The notes beneath the pieces were generated by a model, which was given only the letters and a program-made list of their open reading frames with translations, was not told the origin of the DNA and did no database searches. This document shows positions 36,498 to 46,523 of a stretch of 64,000 nucleotides of DNA, piece by piece. The stretch covers positions 62,001 to 126,000 of the forward strand of contig JADMKP010000001.1 of the NCBI GenBank assembly GCA_015478775.1. The letters run 5' to 3'. This DNA comes from Fermentimonas sp. (GTDB lineage Bacteria; Bacteroidota; Bacteroidia; Bacteroidales; Dysgonomonadaceae). Numbering within the stretch: position 1 is the first letter of the stretch; each line of letters starts with the position of its first letter. The position numbers and the translations under genes are program-made.

Positions 36498-39218
36498 TTA
36501 TTCAAAAGCTTTGTTGATAATAACAGACTGATTGATTTTGTGGAGTGCAGTTAACCCCTCGGCAGTAACACCACTTGCAGGGCGAGCTATTACTTTAATC
36601 TTATAATCGGTTAGCTGTTGTTTTATAAACTGAGCTGCGCCCATATTTAATGGTTCTTCTTGCACCCATGTCAATTCTACATCTTTGGGATAACTGATTA
36701 GTGCTTTGCTGAGCTGTTTCTCTGGAAATGGATAAAGTTGCTCGACTCGCACTATAGAAATATCATCTGCATTTTTCTCTTTGCGTGCAGCAGACAATTC
36801 ATAATATATCTTTCCGGTGCAAAGTAAAACTCTCTTAATCTTTGAATGGTTCTTAATCTCTTTATCTGCTATCAATTCATGAAATTTATCTTCTGTAAAA
36901 TCTTCAATGGTTGAAACGCATTCGGGATGACGCAATAAACTCTTTGGGGTGAATACTATTAATGGAGAGCGGAAATCTCTTTTAAGCTGACGACGCAATG
37001 CGTGAAAAAGATTGGCGGGAGTTGTGCAATTTATAACTTGCATATTATTATTGCCACATAATGTAAGGAAACGTTCCATTCTTCCACTGGAATGCTCTGC
37101 ACCCTGACCTTCGTAACCGTGAGGGAGGAACATCACTAACCCCGATTTTAATCCCCATTTCTCTTGTGCGGATGATATGTACTGATCTACTATTACCTGA
37201 CCTACATTATAGAAGTCGCCAAACTGCGCTTCCCAAATTGTTAATCCATCGGGATGTGCAATCGAATAACCATACTCAAAGCCCAATATACCATATTCGC
37301 TAAGCATCGAGTTATATACACGCACCTGTTCATGCTCGCCACCAATGTTCTTTAATGGAAAATATTTGGCTGTATCGTCATCTTCTGTTACAATTTCGGC
37401 ATGACGATGTGAGAATGTTCCCCTTTCGGAGTCCTGACCACTCAACCTTACTGTATGCATTTCTTTGGCAAGCGACACATATGCCATTAATTCGCCCATA
37501 GCCCAATCGAAGGAGTTAGATTCAATCATTTCGGCACGCTGGGCAAACAAACGTGTGGTTTTATTAAAAAACTTTCTATCTTCAGGAAGTGTAGTTATTC
37601 GTTTTGCCAGCTCAAGAAATAACTCACGCGAAATACCTGTATCAACTTCTTTCTGATAGTCCTTTGCCCCGGGTAATCTGAAATGCTTGTTCTTTTCAGA
37701 TAAAAAGGGTTGAAAATTAATTTTATTTGATTTTATAGAAACATCATACGATTTATCGAGTGTGTTGTGGAAGTTCTGCACTTTGTTTTTGACCTCAGAT
37801 GAATTGATAATATTTTCGGCTATTAATTTTTCGGCATATATATCACGTGGGTTTTTATGCTTTGCAATTATATCATATAGTTCGGGTTGAGTGAAGCGCG
37901 GCTCATCTCCTTCATTATGGCCATATTTACGATAGGAAAGGAGATCTATAAACACATCTTGGTTATACATTTGACGAAACTCTAATGCAAGCTTAGCAAC
38001 AAATACCATAGCTTCGACATCATCACCGTTGACATGGAAAACGGGCGATTGTGTAACTTTTGCTATATCTGTGCAATAAGTGCTTGAACGGGCTTGCAAA
38101 TAATTGGTTGTAAAACCAACCTGATTATTAATTACAATGTGAATGGTTCCACCCGTTTTATATCCATCGAGTTTTGAGAACTGTATGGTTTCATACACAA
38201 CGCCCTGCCCAGCTATTGCTGCATCGCCATGCACAAGTATAGGCAATACCTCGTCGTAGTTTAAATTATGATCGTTTTCGAGTTTGGCACGAGCAATTCC
38301 CTGCACTAGTGGTCCCACTGCTTCGAGGTGTGAAGGGTTTGGGGCAAGATTAACTTTTATGGAGCGACCTTCATAATCTATTACATTGCTGTATCCTAAG
38401 TGGTACTTAACATCTCCATATTTAATTTCCTCTTCATAATTTTGCGCGTTGAACTCACGAAACACCTCTGAGTAAGGTTTTTTCATTATGTTTGTAAGCA
38501 CATTCAGTCGCCCCCTATGTGCCATACCAAGTATTATATCATTTACATTATATTCGCCTCCTCGTGAAATTATAGCATGGAGTGCTGGGATGATTGACTC
38601 GGAGCCCTCTAATGAAAATCGCTTTTGCCCTACAAATTTTTTATGCATATAATCTTCAAAGCCAGATGCTTCTACAAGAAGGTCTAGTATGCGCAACTTT
38701 GTCTCCGCTGGCAAGGTTTCTTTGTTTTGACTAAACTCCATCTTTTCTTGCAACCATCGCACTTTATCGGGGTTAGTCATGTATCTATACTCAACACCTA
38801 TAGATGCACAATAAGTTTCTTCGAGACGAGAAAGTATATCTCTAAGTTTTGCTTTTCCCAATCCTACCTCTTTGCCGGCAGCAAACTCTACATCGAGATC
38901 TTTTTCTGAAAGATTGAAGTTTTCTAAAGCAAGAGTTGGAGAGTAGCTTCTTCTTGAACGCACAGGATTAGTTTTGGTAAAAAGGTGGCCTCTTCTTCGA
39001 TATTGAGTTATAAGCCTCATTACTTCCAACTCCTTGTTTGAGTCAATTAATGCTCCATTACCATTTGGCTTAATTGGGAATTGAGAGGTTGCTAATTCGA
39101 AGCCTTGAAAGAAAAAACGGAAGCTCTCATCTACATTTTCAGGAGCCTCTTTGTATTTTTTATATAACTCTACAATTGCTTCGAATTCCATAGTTTCAAA
39201 TTTATTGTCGGCATTCAT
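36498..39218 (-). CDS. sucA: 2-oxoglutarate dehydrogenase E1 component
   Basis: A full-length E1 of 906 residues, thiamine-diphosphate dependent, that decarboxylates 2-oxoglutarate and reductively succinylates lipoyl-E2. Conserved elements include the N-terminal FRFFFQGFE, RRRGHLFTKTNP, GMAHRGRLNVL, GDAAIAGQGVVYETIQ with the diphosphate/Mg site, NNQVGFTT, and YGHNEGDEP. The C-terminal half has LPHGYEGQGAEHSSGR. The ATG at 39218 (MNADNKFE) is chosen; the longer frame to 39263 adds 15 hydrophobic residues not found in the family. No E3 (lipoamide dehydrogenase) or succinyl-CoA synthetase is nearby, so those are encoded elsewhere. Confidence 0.95.
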   Translation of the reverse strand: MNADNKFETMEFEAIVELYKKYKEAPENVDESFRFFFQGFELATSQFPIKPNGNGALIDSNKELEVMRLITQYRRRGHLFTKTNPVRSRRSYSPTLALENFNLSEKDLDVEFAAGKEVGLGKAKLRDILSRLEETYCASIGVEYRYMTNPDKVRWLQEKMEFSQNKETLPAETKLRILDLLVEASGFEDYMHKKFVGQKRFSLEGSESIIPALHAIISRGGEYNVNDIILGMAHRGRLNVLTNIMKKPYSEVFREFNAQNYEEEIKYGDVKYHLGYSNVIDYEGRSIKVNLAPNPSHLEAVGPLVQGIARAKLENDHNLNYDEVLPILVHGDAAIAGQGVVYETIQFSKLDGYKTGGTIHIVINNQVGFTTNYLQARSSTYCTDIAKVTQSPVFHVNGDDVEAMVFVAKLALEFRQMYNQDVFIDLLSYRKYGHNEGDEPRFTQPELYDIIAKHKNPRDIYAEKLIAENIINSSEVKNKVQNFHNTLDKSYDVSIKSNKINFQPFLSEKNKHFRLPGAKDYQKEVDTGISRELFLELAKRITTLPEDRKFFNKTTRLFAQRAEMIESNSFDWAMGELMAYVSLAKEMHTVRLSGQDSERGTFSHRHAEIVTEDDDTAKYFPLKNIGGEHEQVRVYNSMLSEYGILGFEYGYSIAHPDGLTIWEAQFGDFYNVGQVIVDQYISSAQEKWGLKSGLVMFLPHGYEGQGAEHSSGRMERFLTLCGNNNMQVINCTTPANLFHALRRQLKRDFRSPLIVFTPKSLLRHPECVSTIEDFTEDKFHELIADKEIKNHSKIKRVLLCTGKIYYELSAARKEKNADDISIVRVEQLYPFPEKQLSKALISYPKDVELTWVQEEPLNMGAAQFIKQQLTDYKIKVIARPASGVTAEGLTALHKINQSVIINKAFE

Positions 39219-39334
39219 TAGGGGATACAGCTTAATATTTATATATAAATAGTAAAGATGCATATTTTGTTCATATCAAACAAAGATTAAATATAGATTC
39301 GATGGCTAGTAGATTATAATTATATAAATCCAAC

Positions 39335-39365
39335 TTTTACATATTCAGGAAAAATGTTATATTTG
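39335..39365 (+). promoter_or_regulatory. Promoter of PPi-phosphofructokinase gene
   Basis: TATATTTG at 39358-39365 is an exact -7 match, with a TTTT run at 39335-39338 about 19 bases upstream in the -33 position. Predicted start is near 39372, about 54 bases before the ATG at 39426. It sits in the 207-base divergent gap from sucA. Confidence 0.5.
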
Positions 39366-39425
39366 AAGTCGCTAATCGAACTATAAGATAACTATTTACA
39401 CATATTAATATTAAAAATTTATTCA

Positions 39426-41087
39426 ATGACAAAAAGTGCTTTGCAAATTGCTAGGGCAGGCTATGTACCTAAGATGCCTTCGGAATTAAGGGGTAATGTA
39501 AAATTAGTAGAGGGAGCCTCTACTGAATCACTTTCGGATCAGGAAGAAATAAAGAAACTCTTTCCTAATACTTACGGACTTCCAATAATTAAGTTTGTTC
39601 AGGACGAAGGTGAAGTTGGAATTTCAGAGCCTCTGAATATGGGAGTTATTCTTTCAGGTGGACAAGCACCGGGTGGACATAATGTGATTGCCGGTATTTT
39701 TGATGGTATCAAAAAACTGAACAAAGACAGCAAACTTTATGGTTTTCTATTAGGACCTGCGGGTTTAGTAAACCATAACTATAAAGAGCTTACTAGTGAA
39801 ATTATAGACGAATATAGGAACACCGGTGGTTTTGATATCATTGGATCGGGACGAGATAAACTGGAAACTAAAGAACAGTTTGATAAAGGTTTGGAGATAC
39901 TAAAAAAACTAGATGTTAAGACTCTGGTAATTATTGGTGGTGACGATTCAAATACAAACGCTGCCGTATTAGCAGAATATTATAAATCAATAAATGCAGG
40001 TGTGCAAGTAATTGGTTGTCCTAAAACTATTGATGGTGATCTTAAGAACGATTATATTGAAACATCCTTCGGTTTTGACACTGCATGTAAAGTATATTCG
40101 GAATTGATTGGCAATATTCAACGCGACTGTAATTCGGCCCGCAAATACTGGCACTTTATTAAAGTGATGGGACGTTCTGCGTCGCACATTGCTCTTGAAT
40201 GTGCCCTACAAACACATCCTAACATTTGTATTGTTTCTGAAGAAGTAGAGGCTAAAGAATTGTCGCTAGACGACATAATTGAATACATTGCTGGTGTTAT
40301 TGCTAATAGAGCTGAGAAAGAACTTAATTTTGGATCAGTAATTATTCCGGAAGGGCTTATTGAATTTATCCCTGCTATTAAGAATTTGATTAGTGAACTT
40401 AACGATTTCCTTGCTCATAATCAGGAAGAATTCGACCTTGTACGCCGCTCTGCTAAGCGCGAATATATAATAAGTAAGCTTAGTCCTGAAAACTCTGAAG
40501 TATATGCCAGCTTACCCGAAAGTGTAGCTCGTCAACTTACATTTGACAGAGATCCACATGGCAATGTTCAGGTTTCACAGATTGAAACAGAGAAACTTCT
40601 TGCAGAGATGGTTGGCAAAAAGCTTAAACAATGGGCTGAAGAAGGAAAATATGTTGGTAAATTTGCAAGCATTACTCACTTCTTTGGTTATGAAGGCAGA
40701 TGTGCTGCACCATCTAATTATGATACTGATTACTGTTATACACTTGGATATACAGCATCTATGCTTGCAGCTGCAGGCAAGACCGGTTATATATCTTCTG
40801 TTAGAAATACTACAGCTAAGGCAGAGGAATGGGTTGCAGGTGGTGTACCTACCACAATGATGCTTAATCTTGAGCGTCGTCATGGTGAGATGAAACCAGT
40901 TATTCAGAAAGCACTTGTTGAACTGGAAGGAGCTCCATTTTTATACTACAAGAGTCAGCGCGAAAAATGGGCATTGGAAACGGACTATGTTTACCCAGGC
41001 CCAATTCAATATTTTGGACCTACAGAAGTATGCGATCAACCAAGTAAGACATTGCAGCTTGAGCAGACAGGAAAGATTGAAGAGTAG
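39426..41087 (+). CDS. pfp: Diphosphate--fructose-6-phosphate 1-phosphotransferase
   Basis: This 553-residue enzyme reversibly phosphorylates fructose 6-phosphate with pyrophosphate. It belongs to the long PFK clade (Borrelia/plant-beta type), about 200 residues longer than ATP-PFK. GGDDSNTNA near residue 178 has Asp where ATP enzymes have Gly, and PKTIDGDLKND near 200 has Lys where they have Gly/Thr; both are established markers of PPi use. Also visible: GVILSGGQAPGGHNVI (74-89) and MGRSASHIALECAL. It sits alone with its own promoter and terminator, and pairs metabolically with Pgi encoded at 55301. Confidence 0.95.
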   Translation: MTKSALQIARAGYVPKMPSELRGNVKLVEGASTESLSDQEEIKKLFPNTYGLPIIKFVQDEGEVGISEPLNMGVILSGGQAPGGHNVIAGIFDGIKKLNKDSKLYGFLLGPAGLVNHNYKELTSEIIDEYRNTGGFDIIGSGRDKLETKEQFDKGLEILKKLDVKTLVIIGGDDSNTNAAVLAEYYKSINAGVQVIGCPKTIDGDLKNDYIETSFGFDTACKVYSELIGNIQRDCNSARKYWHFIKVMGRSASHIALECALQTHPNICIVSEEVEAKELSLDDIIEYIAGVIANRAEKELNFGSVIIPEGLIEFIPAIKNLISELNDFLAHNQEEFDLVRRSAKREYIISKLSPENSEVYASLPESVARQLTFDRDPHGNVQVSQIETEKLLAEMVGKKLKQWAEEGKYVGKFASITHFFGYEGRCAAPSNYDTDYCYTLGYTASMLAAAGKTGYISSVRNTTAKAEEWVAGGVPTTMMLNLERRHGEMKPVIQKALVELEGAPFLYYKSQREKWALETDYVYPGPIQYFGPTEVCDQPSKTLQLEQTGKIEE

Positions 41088-41116
41088 TATTATAAAATCT
41101 TCTTAGACATAAATCT

Positions 41117-41150
41117 TAAAAGGGTCGTCCCAACCGGAACGACCCTTTTA
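41117..41150. terminator. Bidirectional terminator between pfp and ppiD
   Basis: A perfect 12-bp stem (41117-41128 with 41139-41150), ten-base loop, A/T-rich on both sides. It lies between two convergent genes. Confidence 0.88.
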
Positions 41151-41184
41151 TATTGATGTACATTTAGTACAACTTTATTATTTT

Positions 41185-43314
41185 TTAGAAAAATCTGAAT
41201 CGATTATCTACAACACCAAGCTCATCTTTAAGTGTTTCAATAGCCTGCATCTGTATTCTATATGCATTATTATTTAATATCATAGCCTTTTGAGCCTCTT
41301 CATCATACTCGGCAGTTCCTTCTGTGCGATTAGTTACATTAGCTACAAATACGCCTAAGTTGCCTTGCATTGGACCTACAGTTTGTCCTATAGGAGCAAA
41401 AGATGACACTGAGTTAATTACTGGTTCATATCCTATTCCAGTGATGTTTTGAGTTGTGAAGTTTACGAATCTTAACGTGTCAACCATACTGTTCATAGCC
41501 TCAGCATAATCTTGGAGTGAAGATAGATTCTTTTGACTTAAATCGGCAATTAGCTTTTCAGCTTTCTTTTCATTTACAAGTCTGCTCTTTATACCCTCAG
41601 ACACTTCTGACAATGGAGTTATTCCGGCTGGAATTTGCTCATCTACCCTTGCTACAACTCTTAGGTTTGTAAGATCAAATTTCTTCACTGCTCCTACTTC
41701 TTTTTCATTTGCAGCCCAAGTGATAACTTGTCGTGATCCCTGAATCTGACCTAATGAGAAATCATTAGCAGAGAATGTCATAGATGGCATCACCATATAT
41801 CCTTCTTCTGTTGCAAGCTCATTAAATTTCTTACCAACATCTGGAGTGGATACTAATTGATTAAGCTTATTATCTATGTTATTAGAGGTCTTTTCACTAG
41901 GCACAACAGGCATATTAACTACTGCTAATTTGTACTTATTTACAGGGCTTGTTCTTTCTTCTACCTGGAAGATAATCTCTTGTCCTGGTACAGAAAGTTT
42001 GATTGGTTGGCCAACAGGTGCAGAGAATGCCTCTTTTACCATATTGATACCAAAAGGAAGAAGATCTAATTCTCTTGCCCAACCTACATCTCCACCATTA
42101 GAATTTGGATTTAAACTGTTTGCTATAAGAGCAAATGATTCGCCACCTTGAATTAGATTATATAAACTATCTACAAAGTTTGTAATTATTGAGTCCTGAC
42201 CTACCACAGAAGAGCTGGGAACAGCCATCATGCTTAGGTGAACTGAGTCTGGAGCAATAGTTTTGTCAATTAGTTTATAGATCTGGAAAGAATCACCTTC
42301 CCTTACAGGACCATACATTTCATCAACAGCAGCTGTACGTGCAAAATCGATCTGCGAAGGTGTAAGTAAGTTGTCGCTAATAAATACATCACGATAAGGA
42401 GTATCTGAATAGTCAGCAACTACAGTTGCGGGTGTTGATGATGTTTGCAACTGAGCATAAGCAGTTTCAGATTGTTGAGCAATTTCTGCAAAATCCTCAT
42501 CGCTGGGATTAATTGGAATTGTGAAGTAAGAAATCTTAACAAGAGGAGTTTCGTTGTTAAATGATTTCTTGTGCATATCGTAAAAGCTTTTAATCTCTTT
42601 ATCTGTAACTGTTACAGCAGAGTCTGGAATAGTAAAGTAGCTTTGCATGACATATCCAAGCTCAGCATTTTGCTGAGAGAGATCGAATGATGTTTTAGCT
42701 TCTACATCATTTACAATTACAGCATTTGATAGCAGAGATATATATTTTTCTTCAAGTCGTTGTGTTATAATCATATTTTCAATAAATAACCACAACGATT
42801 TATATTGATTTACTAGTTGTTGTTCTTGTAGATCGGGGCTAGGAGTGTTTATTACATTTAAAAACTCAATAAGAGCCATGCGACTGAATATGCCTGTTTG
42901 AGGATCTACAAAAAAAGGAAGTTGTTGTAAGATGGGAGAAATTGACTCTCCATGTACTAAATCATTAATCTCTTCTTTGGATACTACTAACCCCAGGTTG
43001 GAAGCTTGATCTCCTAAAAGTTTGTTACGTACCATTTGCTGATACACAGCTTCACGAATCTGATAAGTTGTGTTTTCATCAAGGGAAGATTGACCACTGA
43101 CCATTTTTTGAAACTCTTCGAATTCGGTAATTTTCTCTGCATATTGCTGGGTAGTGATAACTTCTCCATTAACCACGAATGCCCTATCACGAGCTTTTCC
43201 CATAAGTGTTGAACCTGAACTGAAAAGGTCTCCTAAGACAAAGGCGAGCAATGCTACACCTATAACTATAACCAATAGTGGTCCTCTGTTCCTGATATTT
43301 TGTAAAGTAGCCAT
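41185..43314 (-). CDS. Membrane-anchored periplasmic prolyl isomerase/chaperone (PpiD/SurA-like)
   Basis: The 709-residue product has one N-terminal membrane helix (GPLLVIVIGVALLAFVLG, about 11-28), a SurA_N-type helical chaperone region (about 35-240) with FVVNGEVITTQQYAEKI, and one parvulin domain (about 345-460, HLSMMAVPS ... NSNGGDVGWARELDLLPFG). It should help fold outer-membrane proteins in the periplasm. It is the last gene of an envelope operon that also encodes LptC and a FadL-like barrel protein. Its assignment as PpiD rests on architecture; overall identity to E. coli PpiD is surely low. Confidence 0.88.
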   Translation of the reverse strand: MATLQNIRNRGPLLVIVIGVALLAFVLGDLFSSGSTLMGKARDRAFVVNGEVITTQQYAEKITEFEEFQKMVSGQSSLDENTTYQIREAVYQQMVRNKLLGDQASNLGLVVSKEEINDLVHGESISPILQQLPFFVDPQTGIFSRMALIEFLNVINTPSPDLQEQQLVNQYKSLWLFIENMIITQRLEEKYISLLSNAVIVNDVEAKTSFDLSQQNAELGYVMQSYFTIPDSAVTVTDKEIKSFYDMHKKSFNNETPLVKISYFTIPINPSDEDFAEIAQQSETAYAQLQTSSTPATVVADYSDTPYRDVFISDNLLTPSQIDFARTAAVDEMYGPVREGDSFQIYKLIDKTIAPDSVHLSMMAVPSSSVVGQDSIITNFVDSLYNLIQGGESFALIANSLNPNSNGGDVGWARELDLLPFGINMVKEAFSAPVGQPIKLSVPGQEIIFQVEERTSPVNKYKLAVVNMPVVPSEKTSNNIDNKLNQLVSTPDVGKKFNELATEEGYMVMPSMTFSANDFSLGQIQGSRQVITWAANEKEVGAVKKFDLTNLRVVARVDEQIPAGITPLSEVSEGIKSRLVNEKKAEKLIADLSQKNLSSLQDYAEAMNSMVDTLRFVNFTTQNITGIGYEPVINSVSSFAPIGQTVGPMQGNLGVFVANVTNRTEGTAEYDEEAQKAMILNNNAYRIQMQAIETLKDELGVVDNRFRFF

Positions 43315-43378
43315 AAAAAATTTTTATTCAAATTAGGGCACGAAGTTAGTAAAAATAAAGCAGATAAAAATATTTTAT

Positions 43379-44362
43379 TTAAGTTAAATTATCGATAACC
43401 ATTCTGACTACTTCAATTTTACGCTCGGTGACTTTAAGTATTTTAAAAGTGTAGTTACTAATTATAAGAGTTTCGTATGTTTTGGGGAATCTTTGTGTAT
43501 GATGAAGAAGGTATCCGGCAACGGTTGAGTACTCATCTGCTTCGGGAATATCGAGTCCATAGATTTCATTGAGATAGTCTATTTCTACTCTTCCGGAGAG
43601 CACAAATTCGTTATCGGACTCTTGCTTGACAAAACTTGATTTTATATCATATTCATCTTCAATCTCTCCGAATATTTCTTCAACGAGGTCTTCCATAGTA
43701 ATAATTCCAGAAGTACCTCCAAACTCATCAACTACAACTGCTATACTTTTTCTTTGTAGCATAAGATCGCTCATTAATTTGCTAGCTTGCATACTTTCAG
43801 GAACAAACGATATTGTTGCAATGTTGGTGGTCCAGTCTTCTGTATTGTTAAACATCTCCCACATATGTATATAACCAGTTATATCATCAATATCATCTTT
43901 ATAAACTAAAATTCGGGAGATACCGGTTTCAATAAATCTCTCTTTTAGGGTTTCAACATCTGTATCGATACCCACAGCTACGATATCGGCTCTCGGCACC
44001 ATGCAATCTCTAAGTTTCATGGATGAGAAATCAATTGCATTTCGAAATATTTTAACTTCAGAATCAACTTCATGTTCATTGTTCATCTCATTGATGCTTT
44101 TCTTTACAAAAGAATCGAAATCATCTCTGTTTAGTCCATTCTTGTTAGAATATTTACTTTTAGAAAAACGACTTTTAATAAAATAGGGAATAGTTTCCAT
44201 GCAAAACAATGAAAAAAGAGTTGAAACAATGATCACAATAGTCATGGCAGACCACGCGGGACTATTAAATCTACCTAAGAAGAAGTTAGCCAGATATGTT
44301 GTGAGATAAACAAATAGCACCAATACAACAACTTTTATAATTCTGATACTTTTTGCTGACAT
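43379..44362 (-). CDS. CorC/HlyC-type CBS protein with truncated DUF21 region
   Basis: A 327-residue membrane protein with two N-terminal hydrophobic segments (about 8-28 and 36-58), two CBS motifs (MVPRADIVAVGIDTDVE near 121, and QRKSIAVVVDEFGGTSGIITMEDLVEEIFGEI near 203-234) and a C-terminal CorC_HlyC domain (VLSGRVEIDYLNEIYGLDIP). The family is linked to Mg/Co efflux and membrane integrity. Typical members carry a three-helix DUF21 domain before the CBS pair (about 420 residues); here that part is reduced to roughly two helices. It is 15 bases downstream of LptC. Confidence 0.85.
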   Translation of the reverse strand: MSAKSIRIIKVVVLVLFVYLTTYLANFFLGRFNSPAWSAMTIVIIVSTLFSLFCMETIPYFIKSRFSKSKYSNKNGLNRDDFDSFVKKSINEMNNEHEVDSEVKIFRNAIDFSSMKLRDCMVPRADIVAVGIDTDVETLKERFIETGISRILVYKDDIDDITGYIHMWEMFNNTEDWTTNIATISFVPESMQASKLMSDLMLQRKSIAVVVDEFGGTSGIITMEDLVEEIFGEIEDEYDIKSSFVKQESDNEFVLSGRVEIDYLNEIYGLDIPEADEYSTVAGYLLHHTQRFPKTYETLIISNYTFKILKVTERKIEVVRMVIDNLT

Positions 44363-44377
44363 CTTAAAAATCTACTA

Positions 44378-45076
44378 TTAGTTGTTCATTATTTGTATAG
44401 AATTGCTTAGCACAGAACTTGAAGGAGGAACTGGGTGACGTGTTCCCAATTCATTGTTATCAGTAGTGTCTACAGCAATAGAATCGGTTGTATTTTCATC
44501 TTTAAAAGGTAGAAGTCCGTCGTGTGGACGAAATATTCTATAATTGGTCATTGTCTCATCTGACTCAAAACCATATCCTTTTATACGTGTATCTCCTCTT
44601 TTTATCTCTATGTATTTATCTGAGTAAACTCTACCATTTTTTCCGTCCCAAAACAACTCCTCGCTTTCGAATTCCTCACCTTGCATATTTTCAACATGTA
44701 CGTTACTTTTAAGTTTCCACAACTCTTTTTCGGTATAATACCATGCTGTATCTGCAACAACAGTAGCTTCAATTTCGAAATCGGGGGTAAAACGCTCGAA
44801 ATATAATCCAGAAGGGAAAAACTGAAAAGGTTCTTTGGCTTTATCAAAAACCATCCATTTATCGGCTACTAGTTTGTATTGAGTTACTCCTGAGTCGGAG
44901 ATAAGTGTTGTAAATGATTCGGTTATTAAAGTAGGGACAACCTCAGGATCGTACTTGAAAGCAACAATGTTGTCATTTTTATCTTTGCACGATACAAATA
45001 AAAGCAGCATAACAACCACCAAAGTAGTAGTTGTTATGCGCCAATTATAGGATATATTGTGTTGTTTATTCAACAC
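44378..45076 (-). CDS. lptC: LPS export protein LptC, lipoprotein form
   Basis: The 232-residue product has an N-terminal hydrophobic segment ending in Cys30 (LLLFVSCKDK), so it may be lipid-anchored in place of the bitopic form of E. coli. The rest is the OstA/LptC beta-jellyroll: YKLVADKWMVFDKAKEP, FPSGLYFERF, VHVENMQGEEFESEELFWDGKNGRVYSD and TRIKGYGFESDE. It should bridge lipopolysaccharide from the LptBFG extractor to the periplasmic bridge. No ATG is available upstream of the signal, so the start is a GTG at 45076 (or TTG at 45073), 14 bases after the preceding gene. Confidence 0.85.
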   Translation of the reverse strand: MLNKQHNISYNWRITTTTLVVVMLLLFVSCKDKNDNIVAFKYDPEVVPTLITESFTTLISDSGVTQYKLVADKWMVFDKAKEPFQFFPSGLYFERFTPDFEIEATVVADTAWYYTEKELWKLKSNVHVENMQGEEFESEELFWDGKNGRVYSDKYIEIKRGDTRIKGYGFESDETMTNYRIFRPHDGLLPFKDENTTDSIAVDTTDNNELGTRHPVPPSSSVLSNSIQIMNN

Positions 45077-45090
45077 CTTATATGTATTGT

Positions 45091-46449
45091 TTATCGTAAT
45101 CTAACTGTTGTATTTTCTCCAATCCATCCTGGGATATGAACAGTATCACCTGCTTTGTAACCCATCATGAATGCTGTTTCAGTATCTAGGAATCCTGCAG
45201 AGTAGCTGTTGATAAGACTATTAGCTTTTCCTGCAACGCTCGGATCAACTGATCTTGCTCTTTGTAGTTTATCGACTGCTGCACAATATACTAAACCAGC
45301 TTTTTCTGTTTCAGGGAATATATTATTTGCAGAACTTGCATAAAGCTGTCCAACTAGTATGTATGCTTCACCATTATTTGGATTATACTCTAATGCATCG
45401 TAAGCAGCCTGTCTGGCTCTGGCAAAGTTTCTTTGATTTGAGAAGATACCAGCAAGTTGCATCATATAATCAGAAGACTTACTTTTATCTGTTTCCAGAT
45501 TCGCTGCCTCAGAATAGTATTTAACTGCAGTTGTAAAGTCTTTGTCTCTAAGAGCTTTGTTAGCTAGACCTAAAGCCGCGTTAGCAGTTGGTTCGAGCTG
45601 ATGTAGATATTCGGCTGCTGTAAAATAAAGATCAGTTTCGGTACAACCAACAGAACCTAAAGCATTGATAACTTCATTAAGGACATCTTTGTTTGTTTTA
45701 TTAGGTTCAACTTTGTCTGCATAGTATTCGGTAAGTGTTTTGCAGTCTCCTGCTCCACTATTAACAAATCCTTGTACAATACCATCTTTTACAGTACTAA
45801 GATAATCAGCATTGGCTTGATTATCTGCAGAGTTTGCAATTGCCTGATCTACATATTCAACAACATTGAAGTAATCTTTTATATATTCATCTTTTAGAGA
45901 GTTGTCGTTAAGATACCTGGTAAGTGAAGAGATCATTAGGTATGAGTAAGCATCAAGTGGATACATTTGATCTTTCATATCATTTACGGCTTCACTTAGC
46001 CAACCATAAATAACATTTTGATCGGCCTGATCTCCCATCATTTCCATATAGGTGTAGGTTTTTAATGCAAGTATGGTACCTACTGCATCATCTTTACCAA
46101 AGTATTTAAGTCTGGTATCATAAATCTCCATTGTCTTATCGAGATATTCTTTCTTTTTTGCTGCATCAGTTTCTTTTTCGTATAGAGCTGTAAATATTCT
46201 AGGACCATAAATATAGATATTCTTACTTGATCCTGGGCAGTTTTCATATACTGATGTCCATGGCACTAATGCTCCCTCATAAGATTCAGCTTTAGCTGCA
46301 GTTTGCATAAGACTTAAATTCACTCTACAGTTAATGCTGTCTTCGCCATGACCGTATGGAGCTTTAATGTGGTCGTAACCTGCTTTTTGTGCGTTTACGC
46401 CAACTATCATTGCGATAGCTAAAAATCCAGTAAATAATAATTTTCTCAT
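45091..46449 (-). CDS. Secreted tetratricopeptide-repeat protein of envelope operon
   Basis: A 452-residue periplasmic or surface protein with a signal peptide (MRKLLF, cleaved after VGVNAQ at about residue 21). It is almost wholly helical; the C-terminal half shows TPR-like pairs (ANAALGLANKALRDKDFTTAVKYYSEAA, NPNNGEAYILVGQLYASSA noted as residues about 310-400). There is no enzyme motif. It is conserved in position beside the barrel protein and LptC, so a scaffold role in outer-membrane biogenesis is plausible but unproven. The open frame extends to 46497; the ATG at 46449 begins the signal peptide. Confidence 0.75.
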   Translation of the reverse strand: MRKLLFTGFLAIAMIVGVNAQKAGYDHIKAPYGHGEDSINCRVNLSLMQTAAKAESYEGALVPWTSVYENCPGSSKNIYIYGPRIFTALYEKETDAAKKKEYLDKTMEIYDTRLKYFGKDDAVGTILALKTYTYMEMMGDQADQNVIYGWLSEAVNDMKDQMYPLDAYSYLMISSLTRYLNDNSLKDEYIKDYFNVVEYVDQAIANSADNQANADYLSTVKDGIVQGFVNSGAGDCKTLTEYYADKVEPNKTNKDVLNEVINALGSVGCTETDLYFTAAEYLHQLEPTANAALGLANKALRDKDFTTAVKYYSEAANLETDKSKSSDYMMQLAGIFSNQRNFARARQAAYDALEYNPNNGEAYILVGQLYASSANNIFPETEKAGLVYCAAVDKLQRARSVDPSVAGKANSLINSYSAGFLDTETAFMMGYKAGDTVHIPGWIGENTTVRLR

Positions 46450-46523
46450 ATCTGCTTCTTTTTTCGTTATATTTCGTTGTTCTCGTCTTTTGGACAAAAT
46501 GTTAAATGAATAGTTTAATTACA

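Noticed and set aside
39219-39263. Longer N terminus for SucA
   Set aside because: The added residues form a hydrophobic Tyr/Leu-rich run (MHLYYLYINIKLYPL) unlike any E1 protein; the family start aligns with ATG 39218.
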